Below, one piece after another: positions 50,992 through 60,164 of a stretch of 64,000 nucleotides of DNA. Origin of the DNA: DATFJT01 sp965230755 (GTDB lineage Bacteria; Bacteroidota; Bacteroidia; Chitinophagales; Saprospiraceae). The position numbers and the translations under genes were made by a program. Location of the stretch: positions 1 to 64,000 of the forward strand of contig CBDDLT010000011.1 in NCBI GenBank assembly GCA_965230755.1, in the 5' to 3' direction. The first letter of the stretch is position 1; every line of letters starts with the position of its first letter. The notes under the pieces were generated by a model. That model saw only the letters and a list, made by a program, of their open reading frames with translations. It was not told where the DNA came from and ran no database searches.

Positions 50992-51099
50992 CGTCGTTAT
51001 CTGTAGTTTCCACCAAAAGCGGACGGGTCCAAACTACAGCCGGATATTTAAATTTGTATTGTGTGTATGTATATTGGTTCGTAGATCGGAACCTACGAA
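50992..51099. repeat. Composite palindromic repeat, copy at right end (B5 + A3)
   Basis: Unit B (50992-51048, ctgtagtttccaccaaaagc...) is followed by a 30-base spacer and unit A (51078-51099, ttcgtagat-cgga-acctacgaa, one change in the stem). The order and spacing equal those of 47752-47855. This copy marks the right end of the repeat island. Confidence 0.82.
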
Positions 51100-51526
51100 A
51101 AACTGGGAACAACGGAGGGCTCCTTGAGGTTTAAAACTATACTCCTTCTAACCAAACACATAGCTACAATTTTTGGATAATTGTTTATACATATTATTGG
51201 ATAAAATACCTATCTTCGACGTAGAAAACGACGAACAGCAAGTGACACTTATACCAAGCATCTAGCACTTCTTTATCCTAAAGTCTTCGCATACACTCGG
51301 AGCATTTAATGAGAATTGAAGGTGGTTATACGCTTAACATAATTAGGTAAAAAAGTTCAGATTTTCTGTTACGAAGTCTATTCGTGAAACGAACTAAGAC
51401 TGAAAGGTCGAATTGTGGAAGAGCGATAGTTTGATGCATAGTGGAACTTAGGAGTTCGATCCAAGTGAACTATTGCATCGTAAATATTTAAGGAGATTAT
51501 TATTAAAAAATTTTAAACATATTGTA
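51100..51526. other. Non-coding stretch with a strong hairpin
   Basis: No gene can be supported. A long imperfect hairpin occupies 51433-51479 (gatgcatagt...aactt with aagtgaactattgcatc), about 50 bases before the next start codon. It might be the end of a lost element or a leader structure of the outer-membrane gene. A tRNA-like piece near 51450 was considered and rejected. Confidence 0.4.
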
Positions 51527-52150
51527 ATGAGAAGTTATTTGAAATTGTTTTTGGTATTAAACCTGGTTTTTGGGAGTTTGTTAGCTGTAGGTCAAAACAA
51601 AGATTTGCGTTTTAGTTTATCGGGCCAATTGGGCTGGGCTGTTCCTCAAGGAGATGGTGTTGGCGAAGAAGTGGGGCAAATTGATGTCGATGGGGGTTTA
51701 ACCTATGCCGTCGATGGTTTGTATCATATTATGGACAATAAGTTGGGCGTCGGATTGAATTTCGGATCATCGATTTTGGCAAGCGTGGATGATGGGCTTG
51801 ATGCCTTTGGTTTTTCCGTGATAGGTGCTAAAGGAGTATATTTTCTAAATCCTGACAAATTTACTCCCTTCTTTGGTTTAACCTTGGGAGTAGCAACTCT
51901 TTCAACGCCAGAGGTTTCCGTCAATGGCGAAGTCACATCCCCATCTGAGAAGGGAAGCACTTTTGCCATTCAACCATCTATTGGAATCATGTTCAAGGGC
52001 GGATTCTTTTTATCTGCTGACTATATGATTCCTGGAAAAGTAACGGTAGATAACACTGGAATTGAAGATCAGGCCATTGGTACACTGAATATCAATTTAG
52101 GTTATAGATATATAATCGATATTGAAAAGAAATCGGAGGCTGAGAAGTAA
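51527..52150 (+). CDS. Outer-membrane beta-barrel protein
   Basis: A 207-residue exported protein; I start at ATG 51527 because the signal peptide MRSYLKLFLVLNLVFGSLLA ends at VGQ. Mature strands alternate hydrophobic residues with Gly turns: LRFSLSGQLGWAVPQGDGVG, LTYAVDGLYHIMDNKLGVGL, FTPFFGLTLGVATL, FFLSADYMIPGKV, INLGYRYIID. This is the pattern of small eight-stranded OmpW/OmpX-like barrels common in Bacteroidota. It has its own terminator at 52184-52229. Specific function unknown. Confidence 0.8.
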   Translation: MRSYLKLFLVLNLVFGSLLAVGQNKDLRFSLSGQLGWAVPQGDGVGEEVGQIDVDGGLTYAVDGLYHIMDNKLGVGLNFGSSILASVDDGLDAFGFSVIGAKGVYFLNPDKFTPFFGLTLGVATLSTPEVSVNGEVTSPSEKGSTFAIQPSIGIMFKGGFFLSADYMIPGKVTVDNTGIEDQAIGTLNINLGYRYIIDIEKKSEAEK

Positions 52151-52183
52151 CCCAAGATTATGAATAAATAAAAAGAATTCCCA

Positions 52184-52229
52184 TGATTATCCTGGGGTGT
52201 TGCTATAATACTCCAGGATTATCATTTTT
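52184..52229 (+). terminator. Rho-independent terminator after the barrel gene
   Basis: A 12-bp stem tgattatcctgg / ccaggattatca (one mismatch) followed by TTTTT, about 33 bases past the stop codon. Confidence 0.75.
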
Positions 52230-52416
52230 AGATCTGGTGCCGAAGTTTGTTGCAGATTTGACTTTGGTCAAGTCGTTCTCTTAGACCCGTATTATAGTAC
52301 CTCTCTATATAAAGCACTGATTAGAAGGCCATTTGCATTTGTTTGGGGGCATTTTTCCTTATTTGCTGGTCATTTTTAACTATTATATGTATATTAGAGA
52401 ATACAACAGATACACT

Positions 52417-53295
52417 ATGATTCGACCCAAGTGGATTTATATTGTTCTAGCTTTTTTTTCTTGCATTCTTTTTTCATGTGATGACGAGGATCGTCCTCTT
52501 ACGGCATTCGAATTTAGATATAATGGGCATTGGTTTGAGCAGGATGAGAACACTGAGGTATATGCGGACTATTTTAAAGACGAACTAACAATACGCTGTG
52601 ACTTTGATGGAATTGGTGCTTTTACCATGTATATTAATAATCCGATTGAGGGTTTTACTTACGATATGGTACGAGACAGTTCGAATAATTGCACTTCTGG
52701 CGGTTATTTCCCGCCAGGAATTATATGGGCTGGAGAACCGGTTGTTCAGTGTGATTTTGTCGGCCAAGTCTTTTTACACGAATTCGATTTGGAAAGGCAA
52801 ATACTAAAGGGTAGATTCCATTTTGAAGGACATGATGATGGAGAATTCGTCCGAGTGGAAACAGGAGCTTTTATCATACGTGAGATAGAATATTTTGATT
52901 TGGAAGGTCAGTACCTCAATGCTTTTACCAGTCCAAATACTTTTTCAGCCGATGAAATTCGAGGCAACATATCTACAGATGGCTCAGTAAAAGAATACAA
53001 TGCTATTCACTATGTTTTTGATGAAAGAATAACGATTACCTTCAATAATGTGATAAAACCCGGAATATATCGAATGGGCCAGGAAGTTTCGCCTGAGGAC
53101 CCATCCGTTGATATCGTCTACCACAGGAGTGTGCAAAATTCGAATGTGTTCCAAATGAACGATGGTAGCCTCTTTATTCAGAGTATTGATAGTATCCAAG
53201 GTACAATTGAGGGCACTTTCAGTGTTTTTTACAGAGACGACAGAAATTTTATCACCCAACGCTTACAATTAGGAGAATTCTTATTCAATTTTTAG
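52417..53295 (+). CDS. Lipoprotein of unknown function
   Basis: A 292-residue lipoprotein. I start at ATG 52417, giving the signal peptide MIRPKWIYIVLAFFSCILF and lipobox FSC followed by DDEDRP, an acidic surface-export-like stretch; the frame is open further upstream but that part is not a signal peptide. The mature part is rich in beta strands (LKGRFHFEGHDDGEF, GAFIIREIEYFDLEG, IQGTIEGTFSVFYRD), with a repeated 'G-x-F-x-F' pattern like other Bacteroidota lipocalin-type or DUF6252-like lipoproteins. I do not recognise a named family. The next gene starts 5 bases later. Confidence 0.75.
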   Translation: MIRPKWIYIVLAFFSCILFSCDDEDRPLTAFEFRYNGHWFEQDENTEVYADYFKDELTIRCDFDGIGAFTMYINNPIEGFTYDMVRDSSNNCTSGGYFPPGIIWAGEPVVQCDFVGQVFLHEFDLERQILKGRFHFEGHDDGEFVRVETGAFIIREIEYFDLEGQYLNAFTSPNTFSADEIRGNISTDGSVKEYNAIHYVFDERITITFNNVIKPGIYRMGQEVSPEDPSVDIVYHRSVQNSNVFQMNDGSLFIQSIDSIQGTIEGTFSVFYRDDRNFITQRLQLGEFLFNF

Positions 53296-53300
53296 ATGAT

Positions 53301-53762
53301 ATGACAACACTTGACGACAACTTAACAGATGATTTGACCTTGGATGATTCCGCCAAGCAAAACTTATTGACCGCTGCTAAATGGGGTAAATTTTTGGCCA
53401 TCTTAGGATTTATTGGAATAGGTCTAATGGTGGTGGCTGCTTTCTTCATGGGATCAATTTTTAGAATGTCCGGTATGAATGATGTTAGCCCTATGCCATT
53501 GGGTAATATGACAAGTATGATAACGATCATGTACCTCATCATCGCAGTTATTTATTTTTTCCCGGTGTGGTATTTGTTTAAATTCTCTGAAAATGCGAAG
53601 AAGGCAGTATTGAACAACCAACAGATGTCCGTAACAGAAGCTATGAATTACTTGAAGAGGATGTTCAAATTTATGGGAGTATTTACTTTAGCAATATTTG
53701 GTCTTTATGCCATGGCAATTATTGCTAGTTTATCAGGTGCCCTCCTAGGAGGATTATTTTAA
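53301..53762 (+). CDS. DUF5362 family membrane protein
   Basis: A 153-residue membrane protein with three clear hydrophobic segments: FLAILGFIGIGLMVVAAFFM (about 30-50), ITIMYLIIAVIYFFPVWYLF (about 74-95) and FMGVFTLAIFGLYAMAIIAS (about 122-142). The soluble stretch ENAKKAVLNNQQMSVTEAMN between segments two and three is typical of DUF5362. Function of the family unknown. It follows the lipoprotein gene by 5 bases and is probably co-transcribed. Confidence 0.83.
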   Translation: MTTLDDNLTDDLTLDDSAKQNLLTAAKWGKFLAILGFIGIGLMVVAAFFMGSIFRMSGMNDVSPMPLGNMTSMITIMYLIIAVIYFFPVWYLFKFSENAKKAVLNNQQMSVTEAMNYLKRMFKFMGVFTLAIFGLYAMAIIASLSGALLGGLF

Positions 53763-53772
53763 GTATTGACTT

Positions 53773-53807
53773 GGGATGTAGAATGTAAAGCAGCATTCTA
53801 GATTCCC
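53773..53807. terminator. Hairpin between convergent genes
   Basis: gggatgtagaatg pairs with cattctagattccc (one bulge). No T-run follows on the plus strand. It lies between two convergent genes and may act as a weak terminator. Confidence 0.4.
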
Positions 53808-53866
53808 CGGGCTTATAATAGGAAAGAAATAGTTTCAATGAAAATGGTGTTCGGCCGCTCTGTTTT

Positions 53867-55165
53867 TTATTTTTCCTCTAAGCCTTCAAGGATCTTGGAA
53901 AGAAAAAGATTAAAGTCCATTTTCTTGCCGAGGCCCATCCGAACTACCACCAGGTCATGACTTGGAAAAATGAAGACATATTGTCCCTGAAATCCGTTAC
54001 AGGAATACATATCCAAAGGAACATCGGGATATTTCTTGCCATCATTAAGCCAAAAATGTCCGCCATAGCCATTTTTACTGCTTTTAGCGGGTTTTCGAAC
54101 AAAATCCACCCATGAACTGTCAAAAAGCTGTTCCCCCTCGTGGTTGCCGTAATTGAGGTATAGTAATCCAAACTTTGCCCAATCTCTAGGACTGGCAAAG
54201 CAGAAGGAAGATCCGACATAGGTGCCCGATTCATCCGATTCTATAATAGCCGTATACATGTCGAGCTTCCGAAACAACTCCTGATAGGGAAATCGATGAT
54301 AATCCTGGTCGTCATCCATTCGATCCCGAATAAGCTGAGAAAGTATATTGCTTGTTCCACTGCTGTACGACCAATATTCTCCCGGAGCATGAATTAACTC
54401 ATTGTTGATGGCCACAGAAGCGACATTCTCAGAGCGAAAAAGCATATTGGTAGCATCGGTTACCTTCCCATAGTCTTCTTCGAATTTTAATCCACTTTGC
54501 ATCTGTAATAGATCTTTTAATGTGATCTCTTTCCTTTCATCATTTTTCCATGCGGCAAACAAATCATTTTCATCCAAACTCAATTTTTCCTGTTTGACCA
54601 GGATGCCAATTAAGGTAGCAGTAATGCTTTTCGTCATTGACCATCCATTGATTTGGGTGTCTTTGTCAAATCCCTGAGCGTATCGCTCGGCTACAATACT
54701 GTCCTTATGGACGACCAATACTGCCCTAGTTTGAGCGGAATCGACAAAGGCCAGGTCCATAGCAGCCTCTAAATGGGAACTCGCAAATTTCTTATTCGGT
54801 AATTCATAGCTTTCCTCATCTTCAGCTAGTTCTAAATTTTGTTGATAATCATCCTTTCCCGATAGTAAGATGCAACCTAAATCGTTTCGATAAACTGCCT
54901 TTCGCCCCGCCAATCCAAATAGGGTAGTCCGAACGGATTTAGATTCGTGATCAATTTTGGTTTTGGTCATGCCAAGCGGACCAGTTGCCAAATCCTGATT
55001 TTGAATGCTTTCTTGAGAGCGCTTTGCAATGAATGTACAAGAACACATTTTTTTAGCGGCATATCCATTGGCCACTTCGAGCTGCGGATAGTAAGTCTTA
55101 ACTAAAAAAGCTAATCCTGCAAGCATCAAAATCAATACAATCCAAATAATCCTTTTCATGAGCAT
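53867..55165 (-). CDS. Membrane-anchored class C beta-lactamase-fold serine hydrolase
   Basis: A 432-residue hydrolase anchored by an N-terminal helix (IIWIVLILMLAGLAFLV). The active-site motif SxxK is Ser176-Met-Thr-Lys179 (INGWSMTKSITATLIGILV), the Tyr motif lies in YWSYSSGTSN, and YGGHFWLNDG and YVFIFPSHDLVVVRMGLG correspond to the third motif region. The overall pattern is like EstB/6-aminohexanoate-dimer hydrolase relatives rather than an antibiotic-resistance enzyme. The substrate is unknown. Its start overlaps the stop of the M16 peptidase gene (ATG shared), so the two are coupled. Confidence 0.88.
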   Translation of the reverse strand: MLMKRIIWIVLILMLAGLAFLVKTYYPQLEVANGYAAKKMCSCTFIAKRSQESIQNQDLATGPLGMTKTKIDHESKSVRTTLFGLAGRKAVYRNDLGCILLSGKDDYQQNLELAEDEESYELPNKKFASSHLEAAMDLAFVDSAQTRAVLVVHKDSIVAERYAQGFDKDTQINGWSMTKSITATLIGILVKQEKLSLDENDLFAAWKNDERKEITLKDLLQMQSGLKFEEDYGKVTDATNMLFRSENVASVAINNELIHAPGEYWSYSSGTSNILSQLIRDRMDDDQDYHRFPYQELFRKLDMYTAIIESDESGTYVGSSFCFASPRDWAKFGLLYLNYGNHEGEQLFDSSWVDFVRKPAKSSKNGYGGHFWLNDGKKYPDVPLDMYSCNGFQGQYVFIFPSHDLVVVRMGLGKKMDFNLFLSKILEGLEEK

Positions 55166-58116
55166 TAATAAGCAAATATATCTTCAAGGCTAAGTTCAAT
55201 CACATTTCCATAAGAGCGTAGAAATTCCATGTCAATTTTACTCTTGTCTGCTAGAATGAGCAACTCATAATCCCTGTCTTTAATAATAGCTTTATGGAAT
55301 TCTTTTAATTCTTGCTCACCTGCTAGTTCGACATATCTATAAATGGCTTTTCGCAGATCATAAGGATGACCCAAACGCTCATTGGTCTGATAGGTCCAAT
55401 ATATGTTGGCCTCCGTTATTCTATCCGACTCAATCTTCTTTTTAATAGATTGTCTCGCATTCTCGATTTGTTCGGAAACGACGGGCATATCGTCCAGGAT
55501 TTCACGCATCGCTACGATAGCATCGGCCATTTTATCCGCTTGTGTTCCCACGTAGGCGCTCAAATAATGAGCTCTATCCTTATACTGCGGCTTTGCGTTG
55601 TAAGCGTAAGCGGAATAAGCCAAAGCTCTGGATTCTCTGATTTCCTGAAAGACAATCGAGGAGAGACCAAATCCGAAATAGCTATTGTAGAGTTCACTGG
55701 CCATATACTCTTCTAGGTCGAAGGTTGAATTACCTTTCGACAAGAACATCACTTCTGCCTGTACGATCGGAAAATCCACCACGTAAATATTGTTGGCAAC
55801 GGTAGGTCTTTCTGAAAACACTTTATTCTCAGGAGTCGATATCAATTGGTCCGGGACAGATCTGAATTCTTCCATGACAGAAATCAACTCGTCCATGCCC
55901 ATGTCCCCGTAGAAAAATATATTGTGCTTGAACTTATTGAGTTGCTTGATTTTCTGGATCAGATCACTTCCCTTAATATCCTCTAATTCCTGGTTACTCA
56001 AAATATTGGTAAAAGGCGATTCTTCACCATACTTGACATAGGAATACAAGGCATTGCGCAAGATCTTTCTTTTGTCCGATTTGTCGTTCTGCCTCTGTGT
56101 TTGGATATCCTCTATTAAGTTGCCTAAGGCAAGTTCATTAAGGGTGACATTTTCCAGCAATTGATCAATCAAAGCGATTCCGTCTTTGATGGACTCTTCG
56201 AGACCACTTAAAGAGAGATAAATTCTCTCGTTTTGATGAAAGCTGTTGAATTCCAGCCCAAGTTTGAACATTTCTTTTTGAAATTCTTCAGAGCTCAACT
56301 CATCGGTGCCAAGGAAGGGCAAGTACTGGATAGCAAGGTCCATCTTCTTATCCGCATTTTTCCCCATTTCATAGACGTAAAGCAGGTTGAAATAACCATT
56401 AGAGTTCTTGACTGAGTGAATATTGACCCCATTTCTATAGCTCGTAGAATGTTTTAAGTCCTTTTCGAAATCCAGGAAAACCGGATCAAGCTCAGGGGAT
56501 TCATCAGAAAGCCATTCTCGGGCAAAGTCACTTTTTTCATCTTTGACAAGATCTATAGGAGTAATTTTCGGCTTGTCTACTTTCTCCACCTTACTGTCTT
56601 CACCCTGAAGTTTGCGGACAACGACGCAGTTATCCATTCGCATGTGTTCTTTAGCGAAATCGGCCAGCTCCTTTTTAGAAAATTGTTCCATTTTCTCGTG
56701 TCGAAGGACAAAATCTTCCCAGTCTAATCCTAAGATGAAAGAGTTCGTCATTTTATAAACACGTGCATTATTGCTTTTCTCTGATTTCAATTCGCTCAGC
56801 CTAAAGTCTTTAATCACGGCTTCTATGAGCCATTCTTCAAAGTTTCCTTTTTGGAGATCTTCTACTGCACCGAAAAGCAGTTGTTCGATCTCTTCCAAAG
56901 TTTGACCCTCCCTGGGCTTAGCTGAAAGCCCGAGAACACTGTAATCCTCATAGATCCAATTCCAGGCCTCACCATCGATGAGTTTCTGTTGTTTGTTGAG
57001 ATTGAGATCTAAAATTCCCGCTTGCTTGTTGAATAGTATTCCCTTGAGCAACTGAACTTTCAAAGCGTCTTCTGTATTGGCACCATCAAACTTCCATGCC
57101 ATATCCAAATAAGGACTCTCCTGTCCATAGACTTCATGAACAACTTTTTCGTCCAAGTCTTTTTGTGGCTCATACATCCATGGTTCTATGGATTGGGCTT
57201 TATACTGACCAAAGTATTTCTCTGCTAGTGCTATGACATTATCGGGATCGAAATCCCCGGATAGCACGATCGCCATATTATTGGGCACATAATATTTCTT
57301 GAAGAATTTATGAATTTCATAATGACTGGGATTCTTAAGATGTTCTCCCTCTCCAATGGTAGTTTGTGTTCCGTAGGGATGCGAGGGAAACAAGCTACCC
57401 ATGACGGCCTTCATCGTTTTTCTAAAATCCCGATCTTGGCTGATGTTGTATTCCTCGTAAACGGCCTCGAGCTCGGTGTGAAACAAGCGAAGAACCAGTT
57501 CACTGAATCGCTCTGACTCTAGTTTGAACCATTTCTCTAGTTCGTTTGACGGGATATCATTGACATAAACCGTTTGTTCTACCCAAGTGTAAGCATTCGT
57601 CCCTTTGGCACCTAGCGAGCTGATTAATTTATCGTATTCATTGGCGGCGACATGTTTGGATGCCTGATTCGAAATTCTATCAATCTTATCGTAGATGTCT
57701 TTTCGCTTTTTCGAATCCTTGGTTTGACGATGTAATTCATAGAGATCGGCAATACTATCCAATAGTATTTGTTCTTTTTTCCAATCCAAAGCTCCCAAAG
57801 AAGAGGTACCTTTAAACATCATATGCTCCAGGTAATGGGCAAGACCGGTACAGTGCGCAGGATCGTGTTTAGAGCCAGCTCGAACCGCAATATTCGTAGA
57901 AATTCTCGGTTCAGCTGGGTTAATACTCATGTACAAAGTCAAACCGTTGCTGAGTCGATGTATTTTGACCTTTAGGGGGTCTTGAACAGTCGCTTTTTCT
58001 CCTTGATGTACTCTACTTTTAAAATCTGAATTCATTGCCATTATACTTGTAAAACTTGATATAAGAAAGATTAGAACAAATGGTTTCGCTCTTTTTAAAA
58101 AGTATCGAGCTTTCAT
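55165..58116 (-). CDS. M16 family zinc peptidase (pitrilysin type)
   Basis: A 983-residue secreted peptidase. Signal peptide-like segment at residues 11-28 (KPFVLIFLISSFTSIMA). The inverted zinc motif HxxEH is His94-Tyr-Leu-Glu97-His98 (GLAHYLEHMMFKG); the third ligand is the Glu in LEAVYEEYNISQDRD. Four M16 lobes are expected in this length; the second half (from about 540) lacks the zinc motif, as normal. The segment RESRALAYSAYAY matches the conserved Arg-Tyr substrate region of the C-terminal half. Substrate unknown; likely a periplasmic peptide scavenger. Followed without gap by the serine hydrolase. Confidence 0.92.
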   Translation of the reverse strand: MKARYFLKRAKPFVLIFLISSFTSIMAMNSDFKSRVHQGEKATVQDPLKVKIHRLSNGLTLYMSINPAEPRISTNIAVRAGSKHDPAHCTGLAHYLEHMMFKGTSSLGALDWKKEQILLDSIADLYELHRQTKDSKKRKDIYDKIDRISNQASKHVAANEYDKLISSLGAKGTNAYTWVEQTVYVNDIPSNELEKWFKLESERFSELVLRLFHTELEAVYEEYNISQDRDFRKTMKAVMGSLFPSHPYGTQTTIGEGEHLKNPSHYEIHKFFKKYYVPNNMAIVLSGDFDPDNVIALAEKYFGQYKAQSIEPWMYEPQKDLDEKVVHEVYGQESPYLDMAWKFDGANTEDALKVQLLKGILFNKQAGILDLNLNKQQKLIDGEAWNWIYEDYSVLGLSAKPREGQTLEEIEQLLFGAVEDLQKGNFEEWLIEAVIKDFRLSELKSEKSNNARVYKMTNSFILGLDWEDFVLRHEKMEQFSKKELADFAKEHMRMDNCVVVRKLQGEDSKVEKVDKPKITPIDLVKDEKSDFAREWLSDESPELDPVFLDFEKDLKHSTSYRNGVNIHSVKNSNGYFNLLYVYEMGKNADKKMDLAIQYLPFLGTDELSSEEFQKEMFKLGLEFNSFHQNERIYLSLSGLEESIKDGIALIDQLLENVTLNELALGNLIEDIQTQRQNDKSDKRKILRNALYSYVKYGEESPFTNILSNQELEDIKGSDLIQKIKQLNKFKHNIFFYGDMGMDELISVMEEFRSVPDQLISTPENKVFSERPTVANNIYVVDFPIVQAEVMFLSKGNSTFDLEEYMASELYNSYFGFGLSSIVFQEIRESRALAYSAYAYNAKPQYKDRAHYLSAYVGTQADKMADAIVAMREILDDMPVVSEQIENARQSIKKKIESDRITEANIYWTYQTNERLGHPYDLRKAIYRYVELAGEQELKEFHKAIIKDRDYELLILADKSKIDMEFLRSYGNVIELSLEDIFAY

Positions 58117-58134
58117 AAAGTTTTTTAGAGATGT

Positions 58135-58974
58135 TTAATACCTTAAATTAGGATATTTCTTGTTGCGGTAGAACCATAGTAGGAAAAGTCCAAATATGAT
58201 GAAGGGTATACTTAAAAGTTGACCGGTACTCAATCCATTATTAATGGCCTCTTGAAGTCCTCCCTGGCTCCGTTTAAAATACTCAAGAATAAACCGAGAA
58301 CCCCAAAGAAAGATCAAAAATATGCCGAAAATTCTTCCAATATATCTTGAGGTATCTGTTTTCCAATACAGATACCAAAGAAGAAAAAACAGGGCAAAAT
58401 AACCCAGTGATTCGTAGAGTTGCACCGGATGACGGGGTAATTCATCTACTCTCTCAAATATAAATGCCCAAGGAACTGTAGTTTCATTGCCGACTATTTC
58501 ACTATTCATCAAATTCCCCAATCTGATAAAGCCGCCAGCCAATGGTATAGCTACAACCACGCGATCAAATACCCACAACCAGTGCTTCTTGGCTACTCTA
58601 TAATTGAACAATAACAGGGCGATAATAATGCCTATGGCACCACCGTGACTCGCCAGTCCCCGGAAACCGATAAATCTAAATGTAGGTTCGAATTCTACTG
58701 GTAGAATCATCTCGAGAATATGGTCGCTGTAATAATCCCAATCATAAAATATACAATGACCCAATCGAGCTCCAATCACGGCACCGAAAAAAATGTAAAA
58801 AAGCAGCTTGTCCAACCACTCTTTGGGCTCTTTTTCCCGTTCTAACATACTTTTTACCAGAAAGAAACCTATGAAAAACCCAGCTGCGAATAGGAGGCTG
58901 TACCATCTGAATTCAAAGGAGCCTATTTCCAGAATAAACGGAGAGGGATTCCAATGGATATATTGAAGAAGCAT
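58135..58974 (-). CDS. lgt: Prolipoprotein diacylglyceryl transferase
   Basis: A 279-residue inner-membrane enzyme that transfers diacylglycerol from phosphatidylglycerol to the lipobox cysteine of prolipoproteins. Seven membrane segments are visible. Signatures: FRWYSLLFAAGFFIGFFLV at the start, FRGLASHGGAIGIIIALLLF (the HGG motif), RLGNLMNSEIVG (Lgt signature) and RHPVQLYESLGYF. It serves the many lipoproteins of the window. It reads ahead of the M16 gene with 18 bases between. Confidence 0.94.
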   Translation of the reverse strand: MLLQYIHWNPSPFILEIGSFEFRWYSLLFAAGFFIGFFLVKSMLEREKEPKEWLDKLLFYIFFGAVIGARLGHCIFYDWDYYSDHILEMILPVEFEPTFRFIGFRGLASHGGAIGIIIALLLFNYRVAKKHWLWVFDRVVVAIPLAGGFIRLGNLMNSEIVGNETTVPWAFIFERVDELPRHPVQLYESLGYFALFFLLWYLYWKTDTSRYIGRIFGIFLIFLWGSRFILEYFKRSQGGLQEAINNGLSTGQLLSIPFIIFGLFLLWFYRNKKYPNLRY

Positions 58975-59016
58975 ATGAGATGTTTAAAAGCGAAATTACA
59001 AAATTATCAGTACGAT

Positions 59017-60075
59017 TTAGTTCCCAAAACTGCTTAAGTGCTGTCGGAGACGACTTAACTGCTCTTTGTTGCCTATTAGGATAAAACTCGAATTTTTGGT
59101 TAGAATTGTGTCTGGTCCCGGATTGATCACATACTTTCCTTTTTCCGTCTTAAAACCAATAATATTTGCCCCGGAAGCATGCCTAATATTAAGTTCAGCT
59201 ATGGTCATGCCCCTACATATTTTGGGCAGATCAGCCTCTTTTAACTCTTCGAATCCAACATCGGATTCGAATTCTTTAGTGAGAAAGGAGAAGAACTCCA
59301 CTGTTTCCGGTTTGCTGACCAATGTGGCCATGTAGAATCCGCCGATTTGGTCCGGCATTATCGCGTGGGAGGCTCCTGCTAGTTTGAGTTTTCTCTCAGC
59401 GGTCTTATCATGCGCCCGACTTATCAAATTGAGATTTGGATTTAACTGTCTGGCACTCAACACAACAAAGAGGTTCTCGCTGTCCTCGGGTAAGGCAGTG
59501 ATCAGGCAACTGGCCCTTTCAATCCCTGCATCTTTTAATGCTTGGTCATCGGTCGCATTTCCATGCACGTAGGGAATAAAAACTTCGCTCTCCTGGATTT
59601 TTTCGATGATCTTTTCTGATTTTTCTATGACCACAAAAGGGACTTCTTGACTCAGGAATTGATCTATTATTTCAAGACCATAGCGCCCGTAACCACAGAC
59701 TATGACGTGGTTTTCAATTGATTTGATGCTCCTTGTAATACTCATAGCGTGTAATTTTTTGAACAAACGACCCTGAATGATATGATAACTAAAAACGGCA
59801 ACGACATAGGCAAATATGGCAATGTTGATCATGATACAGATCATGGTAAAAATCCTGCCCTCTCTTGATAATTCGACAATCTCTCCATAGCCAACGGTAG
59901 AAAAGGTGATAACGACCATGTACGCCGCGTTGATCAAGTCCATCCCCTCGAGTAAGATATATCCTCCCGACTGAACGATAAATGCAGTAACTATCAGTAA
60001 GGTGGCCGTTCTGCCACTTAATACGGAGTCTGAAACCCTTATTAATCCCAAATTCTTACGGTATCTTCTTTTCAT
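59017..60075 (-). CDS. Potassium channel with RCK domain
   Basis: A 352-residue membrane protein. Two helices (TATLLIVTAFIVQSGGY; IFTMICIMINIAIFAYVVAV) flank the pore loop with the selectivity filter Thr60-Val-Gly-Tyr-Gly64 (ITFSTVGYGEIVEL). The cytoplasmic RCK/TrkA-N domain (about 125-245) has the Rossmann loop HVIVCGYGRYGLEIIDQFL and GNATDDQALKDAGIERA; a TrkA-C domain (about 265-350) closes the chain (KTEKGKYVINPGPDTIL, FILIGNKEQLSRLRQHL). The plan is that of MthK/Kch ligand-gated channels. It is divergent from the peroxidase operon. Confidence 0.9.
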   Translation of the reverse strand: MKRRYRKNLGLIRVSDSVLSGRTATLLIVTAFIVQSGGYILLEGMDLINAAYMVVITFSTVGYGEIVELSREGRIFTMICIMINIAIFAYVVAVFSYHIIQGRLFKKLHAMSITRSIKSIENHVIVCGYGRYGLEIIDQFLSQEVPFVVIEKSEKIIEKIQESEVFIPYVHGNATDDQALKDAGIERASCLITALPEDSENLFVVLSARQLNPNLNLISRAHDKTAERKLKLAGASHAIMPDQIGGFYMATLVSKPETVEFFSFLTKEFESDVGFEELKEADLPKICRGMTIAELNIRHASGANIIGFKTEKGKYVINPGPDTILTKNSSFILIGNKEQLSRLRQHLSSFGN

Positions 60076-60164
60076 CAGATTGTATCAGATGCTTAAAATT
60101 ATATAATAATTTTACTTTCAAAGTATATTGATGTTTTAATGATAATTCTATTGCAAAATCCTCA

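Noticed and set aside
51430..51480. tRNA-like piece (gttcgatcc)
   Set aside because: The sequence beside the putative T-loop does not pair as a T-stem and no acceptor or anticodon arm can be formed; the region is a simple hairpin.
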